Origin: Ophiothrix spiculata | Taxonomy: Eukaryota; Echinodermata; Ophiuroidea; Amphilepidida; Ophiotrichidae | Length of the DNA stretch: 39,891 nt | NCBI GenBank assembly: GCA_000969725.1 | Contig: JXSR01S042481.1 | Reading direction: 5' to 3' (one strand) | Shown: positions 1 to 11,873 of the stretch, piece by piece | Numbering within the stretch: position 1 is the stretch's first letter | Layout of the letters: each line of letters starts with the position of its first letter | The notes under the pieces: model-generated | Seen by the model: only the letters and a program-made list of their open reading frames with translations | The model's database searches: none | Told to the model about the DNA's origin: nothing | Made by a program: the position numbers and the translations under genes

Positions 1-33
1 CCCCCCCCCCCCCCCCGGCTCTTTTAGGGTTAA

Positions 34-265
34 GAGAACATTGATACACCCTCACGGTACCAAAAGATAAGTTTATTAGAACATCTACTTCAAGAGAATA
101 TTGGTACACCCTCACCAAAAAATTTGGGGCACTTGGTGAAAAATATTTCTGAGATAAGTTTATGAGAACATCTGCTTTAAGAGAACATTGATACACCCTT
201 ACTAAAAAATAAGTTTATCAGAACATTTACTTCAAGAGAATACTGATACACCCTCATCAAAAAAA
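34..265. repeat. Degenerate tandem repeat around GAGAAYATTGRTACACCCT
   Basis: The core GAGAAYATTGRTACACCCT recurs at 34, 94, 181 and 236, giving spacings of 60, 87 and 55 bp. The irregular spacing reflects an internal insertion in the second unit. AAGTTTAT and AGAACATYTRCTT occur between cores. The window itself opens with a run of 16 C. Confidence 0.7.
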
Positions 266-337
266 AAATCTAGATTCTTTGTGTCATCTTCAAGTAGTTC
301 AGCCAAGAAAATGTAAAATCCATGTTTCATTAGATTT

Positions 338-607
338 TTGCTGGAGATTTTTTTGCATCAAAAATGGGATTAGAGGTCTATTTGAACTCCAGTATGTAAT
401 TTGCCAGTTTTGACTAAATTGATGGTGAAAACGTTGCTGGAGATTTTGTGCATAAAAAATGGGACAGAGGTCTAGTTGAACTTCAGTATGTAATTCTCCA
501 GTTTTGACCAAATGGATGGTGCAAATGTTCCTATAGATTTTTTTGCATCAAAAATATGGGATAGTGGTCTAGTTGAACTCTAGTATGTAGTTGTCCAGTT
601 TTGACTA
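338..607. repeat. Three-copy tandem repeat, unit about 95 bp
   Basis: Units start near 338, 434 and 528. Each contains GAGATTTT or TAGATTTT, GCATAAAAAATGGGA or a close variant, AGTATGTA and CCAGTTTTGAC. The short minus-strand open frame over this array is a by-product of the repeat. Confidence 0.75.
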
Positions 608-828
608 AGGGACGCACCATTAGATATCCAGGGGGAACAGGAAGTTGGGTTCAGGGTTGATTTTTTTTTGTGTCTCATATGGGGGCGATTTCCCCCCCCC
701 CCCCTGGAAATCACCTTTTTCTGCCTATTCCATGTTCAGGGTAGAATTTTTTTTCTTCTGCCTGTGGAAGGGGAATGTTTTTGGAAACAAACTTCCTGCT
801 CCCCCTGGAAATCTAATGGTGTGCCCCT
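608..828. mobile_element. MITE, 221 bp, terminal inverted repeats about 38 bp
   Basis: The left end reads AGGGACGCACCATTAGATAT, then CCAGGGGGAACAGGAAGTT. The right end is its near-perfect reverse complement (AACTTCCTGCTCCCCCTGG, then AAATCTAATGGTGTGCCCCT). The interior holds a 13-C run and repeated TTCTGCCT segments. No coding capacity. The short open frames across it are not genes. Confidence 0.85.
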
Positions 829-1753
829 GAAGTCACAACACAGGAAGGTGCAAATGTATAGCACAAAGAGTGAAAAGGACCCACATGCCTTCGTCATCTT
901 AAGTTACCTACTTTCATTCACAGGTTTTTGTCAATCTTTTCTACATGCTTTAAAAGTGTTCATTTACAAAATGTGACCCGCTGAATTGCATTTTTCTGAA
1001 TTCAACACTTTCCCAATTCAATGGTTGAAATTCAATTTGTTCCGTATTATTGCTGTCATTTGAGACGGGCAATTAGGAGTCATATCGTTTTCGAATAATC
1101 TGCTCTCGATATTCGTCACCCGAGTTCACCTGGGCAGTGACCTGCCTGTATTGCTGTCAATTTGTTTTCACTGAATTTCGTAATTGTAAATTTCAAGACA
1201 GGTACTACATGTAGTTTGTAATTAAAGAGAGTAGGAAAAAGTGCATCAGCGTGAACTGTCACTGATCTAGGATCTGAATTTTATGGGGCTGAGAGGGTGT
1301 TTTTAAACTTTTGTACCTAAATATTGTCCAAATTGGGCTAATTTTTTGCAGGATTTTGCTAATATATGGGGGGGGGGGTTGGAGATGGTGTCCCACCTCC
1401 TTGGATCTGCTACTGATAAAAATTTGAGAATATTTAGGCCACAACTGTCTTTAAACCATCTAAAGGACACCCCCCCCCCCCAAAAAAAAAAAAAAAATTA
1501 ATAAATAAATAATAATAATCATTAGGGTCTAGTTGTAAAATGAACAATTTCATATATATAGTATTTAAACTATTTCTGCTCAGTTGCAACTTTCCGATTT
1601 CACATTGTTTAAAGGGCTGCCAATGCATCATCCCGAAAGCTTAAATGACTGTTATTGATTTTGTGTAAACAAACCTGAGCTTGTAATTAAGACAAAGCAA
1701 GGTTAGAACTAGCATCGTTCCCCTGATCGCCCCTCCCACGGACCCAGCAACGT

Positions 1754-1786
1754 GACCCGGCATCGCGCGAAGCGCGATGCTGGGTC
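1754..1786. other. GC-rich hairpin, 15-bp stem, 3-nt loop
   Basis: The arms GACCCGGCATCGCGC and GCGCGATGCTGGGTC pair over 15 positions with one G/T wobble around a GAA loop. An outer pair, ACTAG with GTTCCC (1706-1719) against GGGAACTAGT (1789-1798), brackets it. It stands out sharply from the AT-rich surroundings. Confidence 0.8.
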
Positions 1787-2599
1787 GAGGGAACTAGTAA
1801 ATCCAACTTGAATTTGATTACCCAAAAAGTCACTGCAAACTTTAGGCCCATGCTGTGTGCACTGTCAATCACAAAAGTAGACTAAACCCACACTAAAACA
1901 GATGTCATGCAGACACCACCCAGTGTGCTCTAATTGCTACTAGCAAGGTTAGCTGTAATCTTTCATATTTAGATTGAAAGAATTAACATTGGATGATTTT
2001 CTGTCTTAGCACAGAAATGGGTTTGAAACTGATTTCTTTTTATCAATCCTTGAACTTTCTGGCTATTTCAACTTGACCCTGGCTTCAAGACAGGAAGGGA
2101 AAATACAATAGTTTAGCTTGCATAAGATGATACTATTTTCCCAGGGACACTTTGAAAACTATAAATTCAACTGTGGATAGAGGCTGTTGGACAGGTGATG
2201 TTGGACAAGGCACTGATACCAGGGCTAAGCAAGGTTAACGAGCCATGAAAAAATTGACTAAATGTATCCTATGTAATCGGTTATTCTTGGCTGATCCAAT
2301 CAACTGTAAGGACATTGTTCAATAAATTAATTTATTATGGGTTAATGTAAAGTTCAGTCGGTCAATTAGCATTTATGCAGTTTTATATTTTGCTCGAGTC
2401 GTATTCTGATATTTCATTGATATTACTCCCAACTTTTATTTAAAGTGTTCAAGTTTCATCGATAGAAAGAGGTTTCGGCAATAGTTTGTAGAAGGTCAAA
2501 CCAAGGTTTGCGTTTTTCAGGGTTGTATAAGCTTAGGTTATTTTGAGAAAATTGATATGGCTATATGGTAGCTACTGATTGATCAGGAATTGTATTCAA

Positions 2600-5060
2600 T
2601 ATTCAGCCTTTTGTGATGGGTGAGAATGTGTCGGAGTCCACCAGTAAGCATGTCAGTGGCACCGCTCAAGAACCCCCTAGGTCTGGTCAGAAGTCTAGCC
2701 AGTTTTCACCCCTTTTCCTTTATGTTGTATCAGTCATTGGTGAAATTGAGTCTAAGGCTCCAGAAGTCCAGTTAGGACGTCTTGTAAACATTTGAGTTGG
2801 ATATCATTTGAGGCTGAATGATCAAGAGGCACCTTGGCGTCACTGGAAGTTGTACTGGACAGAATGCATCACAGTTGAAGTAGCAAAGTTTTAGGAATTA
2901 ATGAGATAAAACAAGGTATGATGAACTTGCAACTCTGTGTATTGTGCAATGATTTAAAGAAAAAATATTCTGCGTTCAAATGGACCTTAGGGTGTTTCAT
3001 ACGTGCTGCAGTTAGACAAGTTGTGTTGGAAAGGATGTTTATATTTTGAGCCTAGTGGGAGGTAGTGTAGCTTCAAATATTGTGACCAGTTCGAACAAGA
3101 AATTATATTCTTTATTTACTGACCTTAAATACATTTTCAATCAAAAGCTTGACATTGAAATTTTTGCCCTTGCCAAACTTTCTGGTCAATTTAGCTCACT
3201 AATTTGCGATTATGGCAGGATTGATTTCGCCAATTTAAAGATGAATCTGACAGCATTCAAACCAATTGGTTTTTGAGTATGAACCTTGGCAGCTTGATTT
3301 TAGTCCAATTTGTTTGAATCTTAGTCAGTGTCAAGTATCACTAGAATGGAGGTCAGGTGATGGAGGTCACTGAATTGACAACTACTTGAATTCAAGGAAG
3401 AGGACTACTTTCTTGACCAAGTACATGTATGTCAATTTTTAAGGGCAAAGATCTTGACTTTAATTAGTGATTAGTCATGTCAGGCACCTGCTGAGAGAAG
3501 CAAGATTTTCTTACATTGAACCTGGGCTTGATTGTTGGTATGGTATATCATACCAAGGTTTAGTTGTAACTCATGCTGGGATGGGTGGATATCTTGGCTT
3601 CTAGTTCAAGAGAGGTCTTCAAAATAGTATTTGGGGTTTCCATTGTGTGGTGTCAAGGCATCTTTTGTCTGTTTTATCCATGTACTTTACATAGAGAGGT
3701 TGTCTTACTGATGTTCTGATACGTCAGTGGTGAGTTATGGTTGGATTGTCACACACAGAACTTTACTAGCTCAAGTTGGACATAATTTCTGAGGAAGATT
3801 GAACTTGAGCACTTGATATAACATTTTTGATTTTGATTCTACCAGTGTAGCAACCAACTTAATGTTTGAGATGACATTTTATTTGAGATCATATTTCTGG
3901 TTGTATTGCTTAAGAATCAGTTCAGGTTGTTGAATTCAGAATCTATCAACAGTAAGCAGCCTTCGCATTTCAGAGAGCTTGGAAGTTTGAGTACCATACA
4001 GTGTTTGAGATAATACCTGGTCTGTTCTGTCTTCTGATTTTTGGTCCATGACAACCCATTGTTGGCAATGCAGGACCCATGTCTTCAGTAGATAGTTGGG
4101 AGAGATATCAGTGGAGTAATAATGGTGTATGCAACTTGATATCAGAATAGCCAGGGAACAGCATATTGAGAATTTTTCTAGCTTATGAACTCTGAATGTG
4201 ACCTTGCTCTTTTCACATCCTGACCTTTCCCTCAGCTTGGTAATTTTTCACTTGATAGAACTTTATGTCTTTGATTTTGAAGTTCATAGGGAAGTTTATT
4301 ATTTCCTTCTGCTCTTTAGGTGATAAATCATATTCTTATTATGATTGACAGCAACTCTGGTATGTTTTGTTGAACTGCAAGTCAGATGGTCTGATGAAAT
4401 ATAGTAGAGATTTCACAGAATAATTGTTCAAGTTCATTTGGACAGAATAGAAGATTCATTTTGTATAAAATGGCAGGAAGTTTGCAACACCAGGCTTGCT
4501 AATCTGTAGTATCTTGAACCCTATGATTTTGTATTGCAAGTGTATGTATCACTGAAATTTGGAAACTGACATTGGATGATGATGAATAAGCGCAAGTTGA
4601 GGTTTTATAGGAAGCTTAAGATTTCTTGATTGACATACAGCTTGAAAGTTATCATGCCATCAGGACTTTGTTCAGCAAATATTCCGGATCTTTGACTGAG
4701 GACCATATTGCCAAGTTGCATATTAAACTTGGTACTGATGGCATCACTGATGAATCAGAATTTTTGTTTGGTATCATGAATCCAAGGACGAATTTGGCGA
4801 AGAGACTTTGAAAGGAGAATATAAGCTATTTCCATCTCTGCTGGATGGCTGAAAAAGACTTTTGAAGTAGGAACTTTTGGACCAACTTTTTGCATCATTG
4901 CGTTTGCTAAATGGGGAACACGCAAGTGAAGACGCCGCGTTGTCTTTGTATGCCATCTATTCTATTTATCCGATCCACGAAGTGTCACCCTCGGAAAGAC
5001 GATGTGAAAGTTCCTCGAGATGCCTTGCGAATGTACATCATTGGCAAATGTGCATACAAA
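2600..5060 (+). pseudogene. Decayed coding-like stretch of unknown origin
   Basis: This 2.4-kb stretch is T/G-rich on the + strand and holds a series of short open segments separated by stops, for example 2616-2795 (MGENVSESTSKHVSGTAQEP and onward), 3046-3276, 4626-4811 and 4877-5068. The last one is less AT-rich and looks most like coding sequence. It contains LYAIYSIYPIHE in one frame. A +1 shift then gives TKCHPRKDDVKVPRDALRMY. The combined pattern LYxxYxxY, then (T)xCxPR, then V-x-V recalls the LYxLYxLYxTQ...PK...I-x-V signature of the SNAPc subunit SNAP43/SNAPC1, but the rest of that family is not visible. A dead retroelement is the main alternative. I do not assign a function. Confidence 0.25.
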
Positions 5061-5093
5061 GCATGTAGGTATTCCTGAGTGTATTTAGTACAC

Positions 5094-5654
5094 CTGGGGT
5101 GTATTTCACAAAGAGTTACGAGCGCTCGTAAGTGTCGCAAACGGTTCGTAAGTACTAGATTCTATCGTAAAGTTACGAACAATCGTAAGTTTATTTCACA
5201 AAAGATTTATGATTTGATGCATTCGTAAATATCTTCGTAAGTCTACGATCACCTTTTAGTCATCGTAAGTATTGTAAATATGATCGTAAATTTGAAATTC
5301 GATATAATTATGGTTTATTTCACTACAAAATGAATTAAATATAGTAGATGAAAATGGCTAGCCATTTGTGTCGCATACACAAAATGAGAGCTCTTTAAAG
5401 ATATTGGTTGCTGTTCGATAATTTAGCACGTTTTGGAAACCTACGAATGTTCGTAACTCTTTGTGAAATACCCCAGCACAAATTACAGGCATTATATGTT
5501 ACGATTATTCGTATCTTCGTTCTTAGCTCCGATTTCTTTTATAACCTTTTGTGAAATGAATATTACGATCATTCGTATCCATGATCGTTTTTATCCTGGG
5601 TTTTTTATACTTACGAATAGAACTTGCGATCACCTTTTTGAAATACACCCCTAG
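5094..5654. mobile_element. MITE, 561 bp, with an internal extra terminal repeat
   Basis: The left end CTGGGGTGTATTTCACAAAG matches the reverse complement of the right end (CTAGGGGTGTATTTCAAAAA). An additional right-end-like sequence, CTTTGTGAAATACCCCAG, lies at 5459-5476. So 5094-5476 is a complete inverted-repeat unit by itself, and the outer copy suggests a compound or nested insertion. The interior is rich in CGTAAGT, TTACGA and TACGATC motifs in both orientations. Confidence 0.8.
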
Positions 5655-6063
5655 TTATAAGAATCTCTTTATGTATTATGTATTTCAATGTTATCCTCTT
5701 TTGGAAATTATATGCTGTAAAGTTTTTTTGGTTATAACATAAATAATTGATTTTTCTAAATCTCTTTGTTGTATCCCGAACTTATATAGTGAAAATGCTT
5801 CACATTTTGCTGATTGTTCGATTGTCTATGATCTTTTTTGCACGATTATGACCATTTCATGTCCTCTTGAAAAGTTAATATTACCGACACTTACTCTTTT
5901 TTCAAATTATACTGTTTGGTGAAGAAGTAATGGAATTTGATATTAATGTTGATTTCAAACTATTTTGTAGGTACTCAGATAAAACATTCAAAGAAGGTGC
6001 AAAAGGTTTATGACAGAGGGACAGGACCCTGAAGATACGATTTCATCTGAGAATCTGCATCGC

Positions 6064-6618
6064 CTCTATCTAGCTTCATCGTTTTTATCGCGATCTAGCA
6101 CGGATTGAGCCTTGTAAATATCTTCCAATTGCATATTGCATTGGGTTTCACAAAGATCTCATCAGTTATCTTCAAACCAAGAGAGACCAGGGGTGGGGGG
6201 AGCTCTATCTAGCTTCATCGTTTATATCTCAATCTAGCACGGATTGAGCCTTGTAAATCTCTTCCAATTGCATATTGCATTGGGTTTCACAGAGATCTCA
6301 ACAGTTACCTTCAATCCAAGAGAGACCAGGGGTAGGGGGCTCTATCTAGCTTTATCGTTTATATCTCAATCTAGCACGGATTGAGCCTTGTAAATCTCTT
6401 CCAATTGCATATTGCATTGGGTTTCACAGAGATCTCATCAGTTATCTTCAATCCAAGAGAGACCAGGGGTGGGGCTCTATCTAGCTTCATAATTTTTGTC
6501 GCGATCTAGCACGGATTGAGCCTGGTAAATCTCCTTCATTTGCATATTGCATTGGGTTTCACAAAGATCTCATCAGTTATTTTTTAAGCCTAGAGAGACA
6601 GGGGAGGGGTGGCGGGGC
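6064..6618. repeat. Four-copy tandem repeat, unit 135-139 bp
   Basis: Units begin with CTCTATCTAGCTTCAT at 6064, 6203, 6340 and 6475, giving periods of 139, 137 and 135. Each carries GATCTAGCACGGATTGAGCC or AATCTAGCACGGATTGAGCC, TTGCATATTGCATTGGG and AGAGAGACCAGGGG, and ends in a G-run of variable length. That run explains most of the period differences. The fourth unit is the most divergent. Confidence 0.9.
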
Positions 6619-6778
6619 TTGGAAAAAAAACCCAACAATTTTCCACAGCCACTTGAGGATTGGCAACTAAGTAAATCAATTGCTTTACATTACATGTTTA
6701 AATCACAAAATTATCCCTAACAGAACTAAAGCTCACTAAACCTTACTTTAGAAAATCATGAAAATGTCCAGATAAGTC

Positions 6779-6895
6779 ACAGACGGGGGATATGCAAACT
6801 TGTACCAAATCGCTGGCCAGGCAGCGTCTCCAAGTTGGCTTGCTATGGGTATCACTCGCTTAGGAAACGGGAGGTCCCTGGTTCAAATCCTGGTG
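6779..6895 (+). mobile_element. tRNA-derived SINE fragment
   Basis: Contains CTATGGGTATCACTCGCTTA and GGTTCAAATCC, which fits the tRNA box B consensus GWTCRANNC. A minus-strand copy with the same order of motifs, including CACAGACGGGG at the 5' side, sits near 24.65 kb. That recurrence indicates a dispersed element and not a functional tRNA gene; no cloverleaf with an intact acceptor stem could be formed. Confidence 0.6.
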
Positions 6896-8059
6896 AAAAC
6901 ATTCCTTTTCGAGGAAGAAGTTGAGAAATCTGTCAGAATTAAATGTTTGTTTATTTTTTCCTGAAGGTATTTAAGCCATAAGGAATATCTTGAAAATGTA
7001 TTTAACTTCACACTTAATGTGTGGAAGTTATGCTTCTGTAAATTCATGTGTACAGCAAAAGTATAGGCCTGGTGAGTGTCCCTGCCCCCCTGGCCCTTCA
7101 AATAGGAACTCAGATTTTCAAATATAGGACAAATGTCATCTTTCATTGCCTCTGTGGTGTTCATGTATTGCTACATTTCCTACAATTCTATAGATGTGTA
7201 GATTAGGTAGTGATCAGAAATAGAGGTGATATGGTTACACAGAAGCCCGAAGCAGAGATTTAACCGGCTATGTCAAATCGTATTTTATTCGGCATAATGC
7301 GAATTTACACTGCGCTATATTTGCAAAACTCAACAGTGTTTCCTATACATGACTGAATGCAGATGGAACTTGAAATACTTGCATTGGCTCAGCATCAAGC
7401 AGAAATAATGTGTAATTAGTATGAAAACCCGGAGGCATTTTTTCTTTTCACAGCTCGAGTTTAGATTTAATTTGGTTTTCTTCAATGAGAAAGATTCAAA
7501 ATTATGAGCCATTATGTTAAAAGAATTAACTTGTTGTCTTTGTGATCTAGTTTTCATTAGTATTTAGAAAAAAATCAGAAAAAGGATGATGAACTTTCAT
7601 TTGAATTTTTAATTTGCTCCTCTGGGCCTTCGTTTATGTCCAGTACTTTCATGAGAACTTAATATGAAAGCTATGAATTTAGCCCTCAACCTTACACATT
7701 AGGAACTAACAGCATTTGGAGTTGTGTTGCAACGTCCCGGTACACGTGTCATTAGAGATGTTTCATTAAATCTAATAGCGCACATGTTAATGATGTTTTA
7801 CATAGATTATAAGGATCATGAAACACTGTCCTTAATACCCCTGAAATGCCTTAAACCTGCAAGGATGAGTGTGGATCGACAACCAAATTTACGTACAACT
7901 TAGGTCCGACCACGAACCTGGGCCGCAATGGTGAAGGGCGAGGGAAGAAACGCTGCATCAACTTTTCCCCCTTCGTATTAATAATATACCACTATTTTTA
8001 AAAACAATAAAACATTGAGTTTGACATAGTCCACTGCAAGTACATAAAAAAAAAGATAA

Positions 8060-8260
8060 AATGTTTTCTCGTATTTTTATTGTGTGACGTACGTCATTTC
8101 GCCATATCTCGTAATACTTATTTTTGAAAGCCCTTTTGTAATGCTGAGAAAATCACTAGCTCCTGAAAGTGATCTTGACCGCCGTTGTCTTCTGCATGCA
8201 CCTCTATTCTTGTACCAATGCAGTAGCTTGGCTAAGAATGTTGCTGTGCCGCTATGTAGC
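8060..8260. repeat. Dispersed repeat, copy 1
   Basis: Shares an ordered set of segments with 17580-17750: a TGACGT(AC)GTCATTTCG core, CATATCTC, AATACTTATT or AATGGTTATT, AAAGCCC, TTGTAA and CCGYTGTC. About 65-70 percent similar by eye. No inverted repeats were identified, so the class is unknown. Both overlapping open frames are by-products. Confidence 0.5.
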
Positions 8261-8652
8261 AGAGCAGGGTAATTTGGTTGTGTACATTGATGGGTTCTGG
8301 TAATTGGAAGTGTGTCTTGGGACTTGCACAACAGTATCATTACCAACATAACGTAAAATAGTGTTAAAAGGAGGCGGCTCTAGTTGCATAGAAATTGTGT
8401 CTTACAAGAAGGGGCGGATTTGGAATTTGTTTATGTTTTAGTGTTTTTGTTGATCTTGATAAAGGAATCCTAAATTCAAAATGCAAATTTATATGTGTTT
8501 TTTTTTAAACCATGGATAATGTTGTCTTTTATATGTTTTATTTGAAAATTGCCATTGTTTATATTAAAGTCCCATGTTTTAATCTAATCCAAAGCATACC
8601 CGGGATAATTTTTTCTGGATCAGCAGTAAATTTTAGGATTACTGCTAGAAAG

Positions 8653-9048
8653 TATAAACCAGTTGACTTTTGTTATTGTTTTGCCCAGCAGTATGCACAC
8701 GCAGCTATGCACCGATCGTGCGTTAATTTTCAAAACATATATACACGTTAGTTCCTGAATGATGCGCGTGCATACTGCCGGGCAAAACAAAAGAAGATAT
8801 CAGGACCTTCCCATCATGCCTTGCTTCCAATGGATTTTTTGTATGGGTTGTGATGAGAGGGTTTAGGGATGAAACACAGGACAATTAGCAGACCTCATCC
8901 CAATTTTGCATTTCAGACATGTTTCATCCCTAAACCCTCTCATCACGACCCATACAAAAAATCCCATTGGAAGCAAGGCATGATGGGAAAGTCCCGATGT
9001 CTTCTTTTGGGCAAAACAGGAAGAAATAAATGGGTCAACTGGTCTATA
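8653..9048. mobile_element. MITE with nested long inverted repeat, 396 bp
   Basis: The outer ends TATAAACCAGTTGAC and GTCAACTGGTCTATA are inverted copies. An inner pair, TTTTGCCCAGCAGTATGCAC against GTGCATACTGCCGGGCAAAA, flanks 8677-8786. A very long inner hairpin then follows, with arms of about 85 bp (8794-8879 against 8915-9010), each containing CCCATCATGCCTTGCTTCCA or its reverse complement plus CATCCCTAAACCCTCTCATC. The element seems to be a composite of two palindromic units. Confidence 0.85.
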
Positions 9049-9735
9049 AGTTATGGGAAGAAATTAAATGCTCTCTGTATTCTGACCAAATTCACTTGTG
9101 GACCTTAAATACTCAGTTTGCCAACTTGATATACCTTTTAAGATACATAGGAAAGCAATTCTACCACATGAGCGTTACATGGAGACTAGATTTTTGGTAA
9201 GTCTTTATGCAGGTCAAGAATTAAAGCATCACTTGTGCAAAGTTTGAATATCACACAGCAGGGCTTTGAATATGGCAATGGGTAATCACGATGCAGTGAC
9301 ATTTGTAGAAGGAGAACTTTTCTTTGTAAAATTATTGGATGTGAGATAAAGTAGGCCAGGAAGATGTGATTATTGTAGCCTATATTTGAGGAAAATATAA
9401 AGAAAATAACTTTTTTCAGTAAATCTCTGCCTATTAATTCCCTGATGCATTTTCCTTGTAAAAGACATTTCTTGTTTGATTTCAATGATGTTAACTTTTC
9501 TCAACACAAAATAAGTCAGAATTCCTCATCAACGTATACTTAAAGGGTTTATTGTCTCCTAAAACTTGTTGCCGTATAAAATAACATAAGTGGCACCCCT
9601 CCATAGGTCAATGTACCAAGAGAGACGCTGCCCCATTTTGCATTTAGGAGCCGTTATTGCGTAGGTAATATCTGATTACACATTCTAATGGACTCATCAT
9701 CCAGTAAAGAGAAGCCACTGTACAACACTGTAATA

Positions 9736-9988
9736 TGTGATGACTCACCCCGAAAAGGGGGACTTTGTGACAGAACTCTTTTCGAGAAACTGATGAAAAT
9801 AGGCAGCAAAAAATAGTGAAAATTATAAGAATTTCCAGCAGATTTTCTGTTGTAAAATTTGATGGCCTTGATCAATGTTAACAAGTAAGGTGTCATTTTA
9901 AAGATTAGAAAACGCTGAAACAGATGAAATGAAAAAATCAAAATTGATGTCATCTGCAAAGTCCCCCTTTTCGGGGTGAGCCATCACA
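9736..9988. mobile_element. Tc1/mariner-type MITE family A, copy 1, 253 bp
   Basis: Terminal inverted repeats of about 31 bp begin TGTGATGRCTCACCCCG and continue AAAAGGGGGACTTTG. The element is flanked by TA on both sides, as expected for Tc1/mariner targets. A second copy in the opposite orientation lies at 33580-33831. The roughly 100-codon open frame inside is shared by both copies but has no transposase features. Confidence 0.9.
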
Positions 9989-10612
9989 TATTTTCAGCTC
10001 AAAGAGGTGTTTTTAATTTATATTAACAATATTAAAATGAATTCAGTACTGTTTTTTTTATTATTAAAAAAAATGACTAAATTAAATGCAAACAAAAATT
10101 GATTAATAATCAATAAAGCATGGAATATTTATAAATGGAATTTAACACTTTTGAACTCAACGTTATGATATGAAATATGAATGCATGCATGCACTTGAAA
10201 TTGTGAAATGGTTGACTCAAGATGAGGTTTTTGGCAGGTCAAAGCGATAAAGTGATAAGGGTGAATTGCAGCAAGTGATGGGGCATTGAGGCACAGGGGA
10301 GTATTACTTCAGATGGGATTACACAAGGGAAAGATACATGGGAGGTTATAAATTAGAAATGGGGGAGCAGAGCTCAACTTTTTCCGGAGGGCATTGGCAT
10401 TCAGTGATAAGATGATAATGAAAAAGAAATCATTTCAGTTGATCAGATTCTTGATGATCTTTGTTTACACAGTTACGTCATCTGTAAAATTATAGACTTA
10501 ATTGGTCTAGTTGTATAAACAATTACTTAACTCCTTTTCCATTTAAAAACTGTTTGCAAAACCCCTTTTTCATTTAAAAATTATCCTCTTGAAAATAGCA
10601 CCACTTTAGATC

Positions 10613-10690
10613 ATGTCCGGGGTTGGGATTCGAACCCCTGATCTAGCACATCCCGGATCCATCGCTAAGCTATACCAAGACAATGGCAGG
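10613..10690 (-). mobile_element. tRNA-like sequence, probably a SINE head
   Basis: On the minus strand it reads TGGTATAGCTTAGCGATGG, GATCAGGGGTTCGAATCC and CAACCCCGGAC. GGTTCGAATCC is an ideal tRNA box B, and TAGCTTAGCGA can serve as a degenerate box A. The aminoacyl stem does not close well, so I favour a SINE remnant over a tRNA gene. Confidence 0.5.
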
Positions 10691-11671
10691 GTTCCCATCA
10701 GGGAAATCAGGGATACTTATTTTACTTTTTTCCAGTCAGGGAATTTGATGAAAATGCCTGGTAAGTCAGACTCATTTTCTGCCATGTGCCAGGTCTCTGT
10801 ATTTCTAGGTTGAAATGCATGGTTGTAGGATTGAAAAGTAACTCATTTTGTCATTTTTTGCAAAAATGAATATCATGGAATTTGAGTCCTTGTCAGGGAA
10901 AAATCAGGGAATTTCTTATCCGTCTCCCATCTATGAATATGATGTATTTGGACCATGGAAATGACAAAGACAGTTTATTTAAAATATTGACCCACAATTT
11001 AACATTTTGGCCAAAAAATTACTGATTTTACATTTTTCTGGCAAAATTTAAAAAGTATTCTTCCAAAACGCAAATGTAGGGTCAGTTGGGCCTGAAAAAC
11101 AGTTGTTGTTGACTAATGAAGATTTTTCTCGGTAGTTCACTGTTTTCTATGGTTTTCTTTGATAATATTTGAAGCAACTTTATCATTCTATATTCCTGAC
11201 AAGAGATATGTTATAGGCCTACAACATGTGCATTGCTCATTTCTCCTGTTACATTTCAAATTATAAATCATTCCACCATGTCACCAATTGAAACAAGACA
11301 TTATTTATGATCATGTTCTCACATGATTGAATGTGACCATGACAAAATGTCAAACCAACATGGAGTGAAAACATGCTGAGTTGATTTTCATTTTGAACTT
11401 GGATTTGCCACATAACATGTGAGGGTTTGATTGCTCAGCATGGTCTACTATTAGGCAGCTTGGTTTAATATTGCAAAGTTCAGACACACACAGGGGATGA
11501 ATTTGTCAAGATGATATTGATATAATAGATGCTGACATGCCCTGATAGATGGGTGCTCAAATGGGATTGGAATTAGGAATTCAGCTTTAAAATACACATT
11601 CAAATATCATCATTCAAATATCATCAACAAATTGTTTATAAATAAGTAGATCAAATGTTTTCCTAAACCAG

Positions 11672-11873
11672 CAGGCCTTGTATTTTGAGGCGTGCGAGTG
11701 CGATAGCACATCATCACCCACCTAAAATGATATTGAAGAGTGCGATTTTCAGCACACCTAAATCTGGTAAAATAATACACAGTACGATACAAAATGCACA
11801 CCTACTGCACACCTGGGTACCTTTTAGAAGTGCTACTTGTAGCACACCAGCTATTTTCAAAATACAAGGCCTG
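11672..11873. mobile_element. MITE family B, copy 1, 202 bp
   Basis: Perfect 17-bp terminal inverted repeats, CAGGCCTTGTATTTTGA. The interior has repeated, partly palindromic GTGTGCT/AGCACAC segments. Flanks AACCAG and AACCAA could be an imperfect 6-bp target duplication. Related to 15760-15944. Confidence 0.85.

Noticed and set aside
6845-6890. Functional tRNA gene
   Set aside because: Box B is good but no acceptor stem closes, and a second copy at 24.65 kb shows it is a dispersed SINE.
9654-9959. 101-codon minus-strand protein, matched by a 110-codon frame at 33536-33868
   Set aside because: Similarity between the two arises because both lie in copies of the same MITE; no transposase motif.
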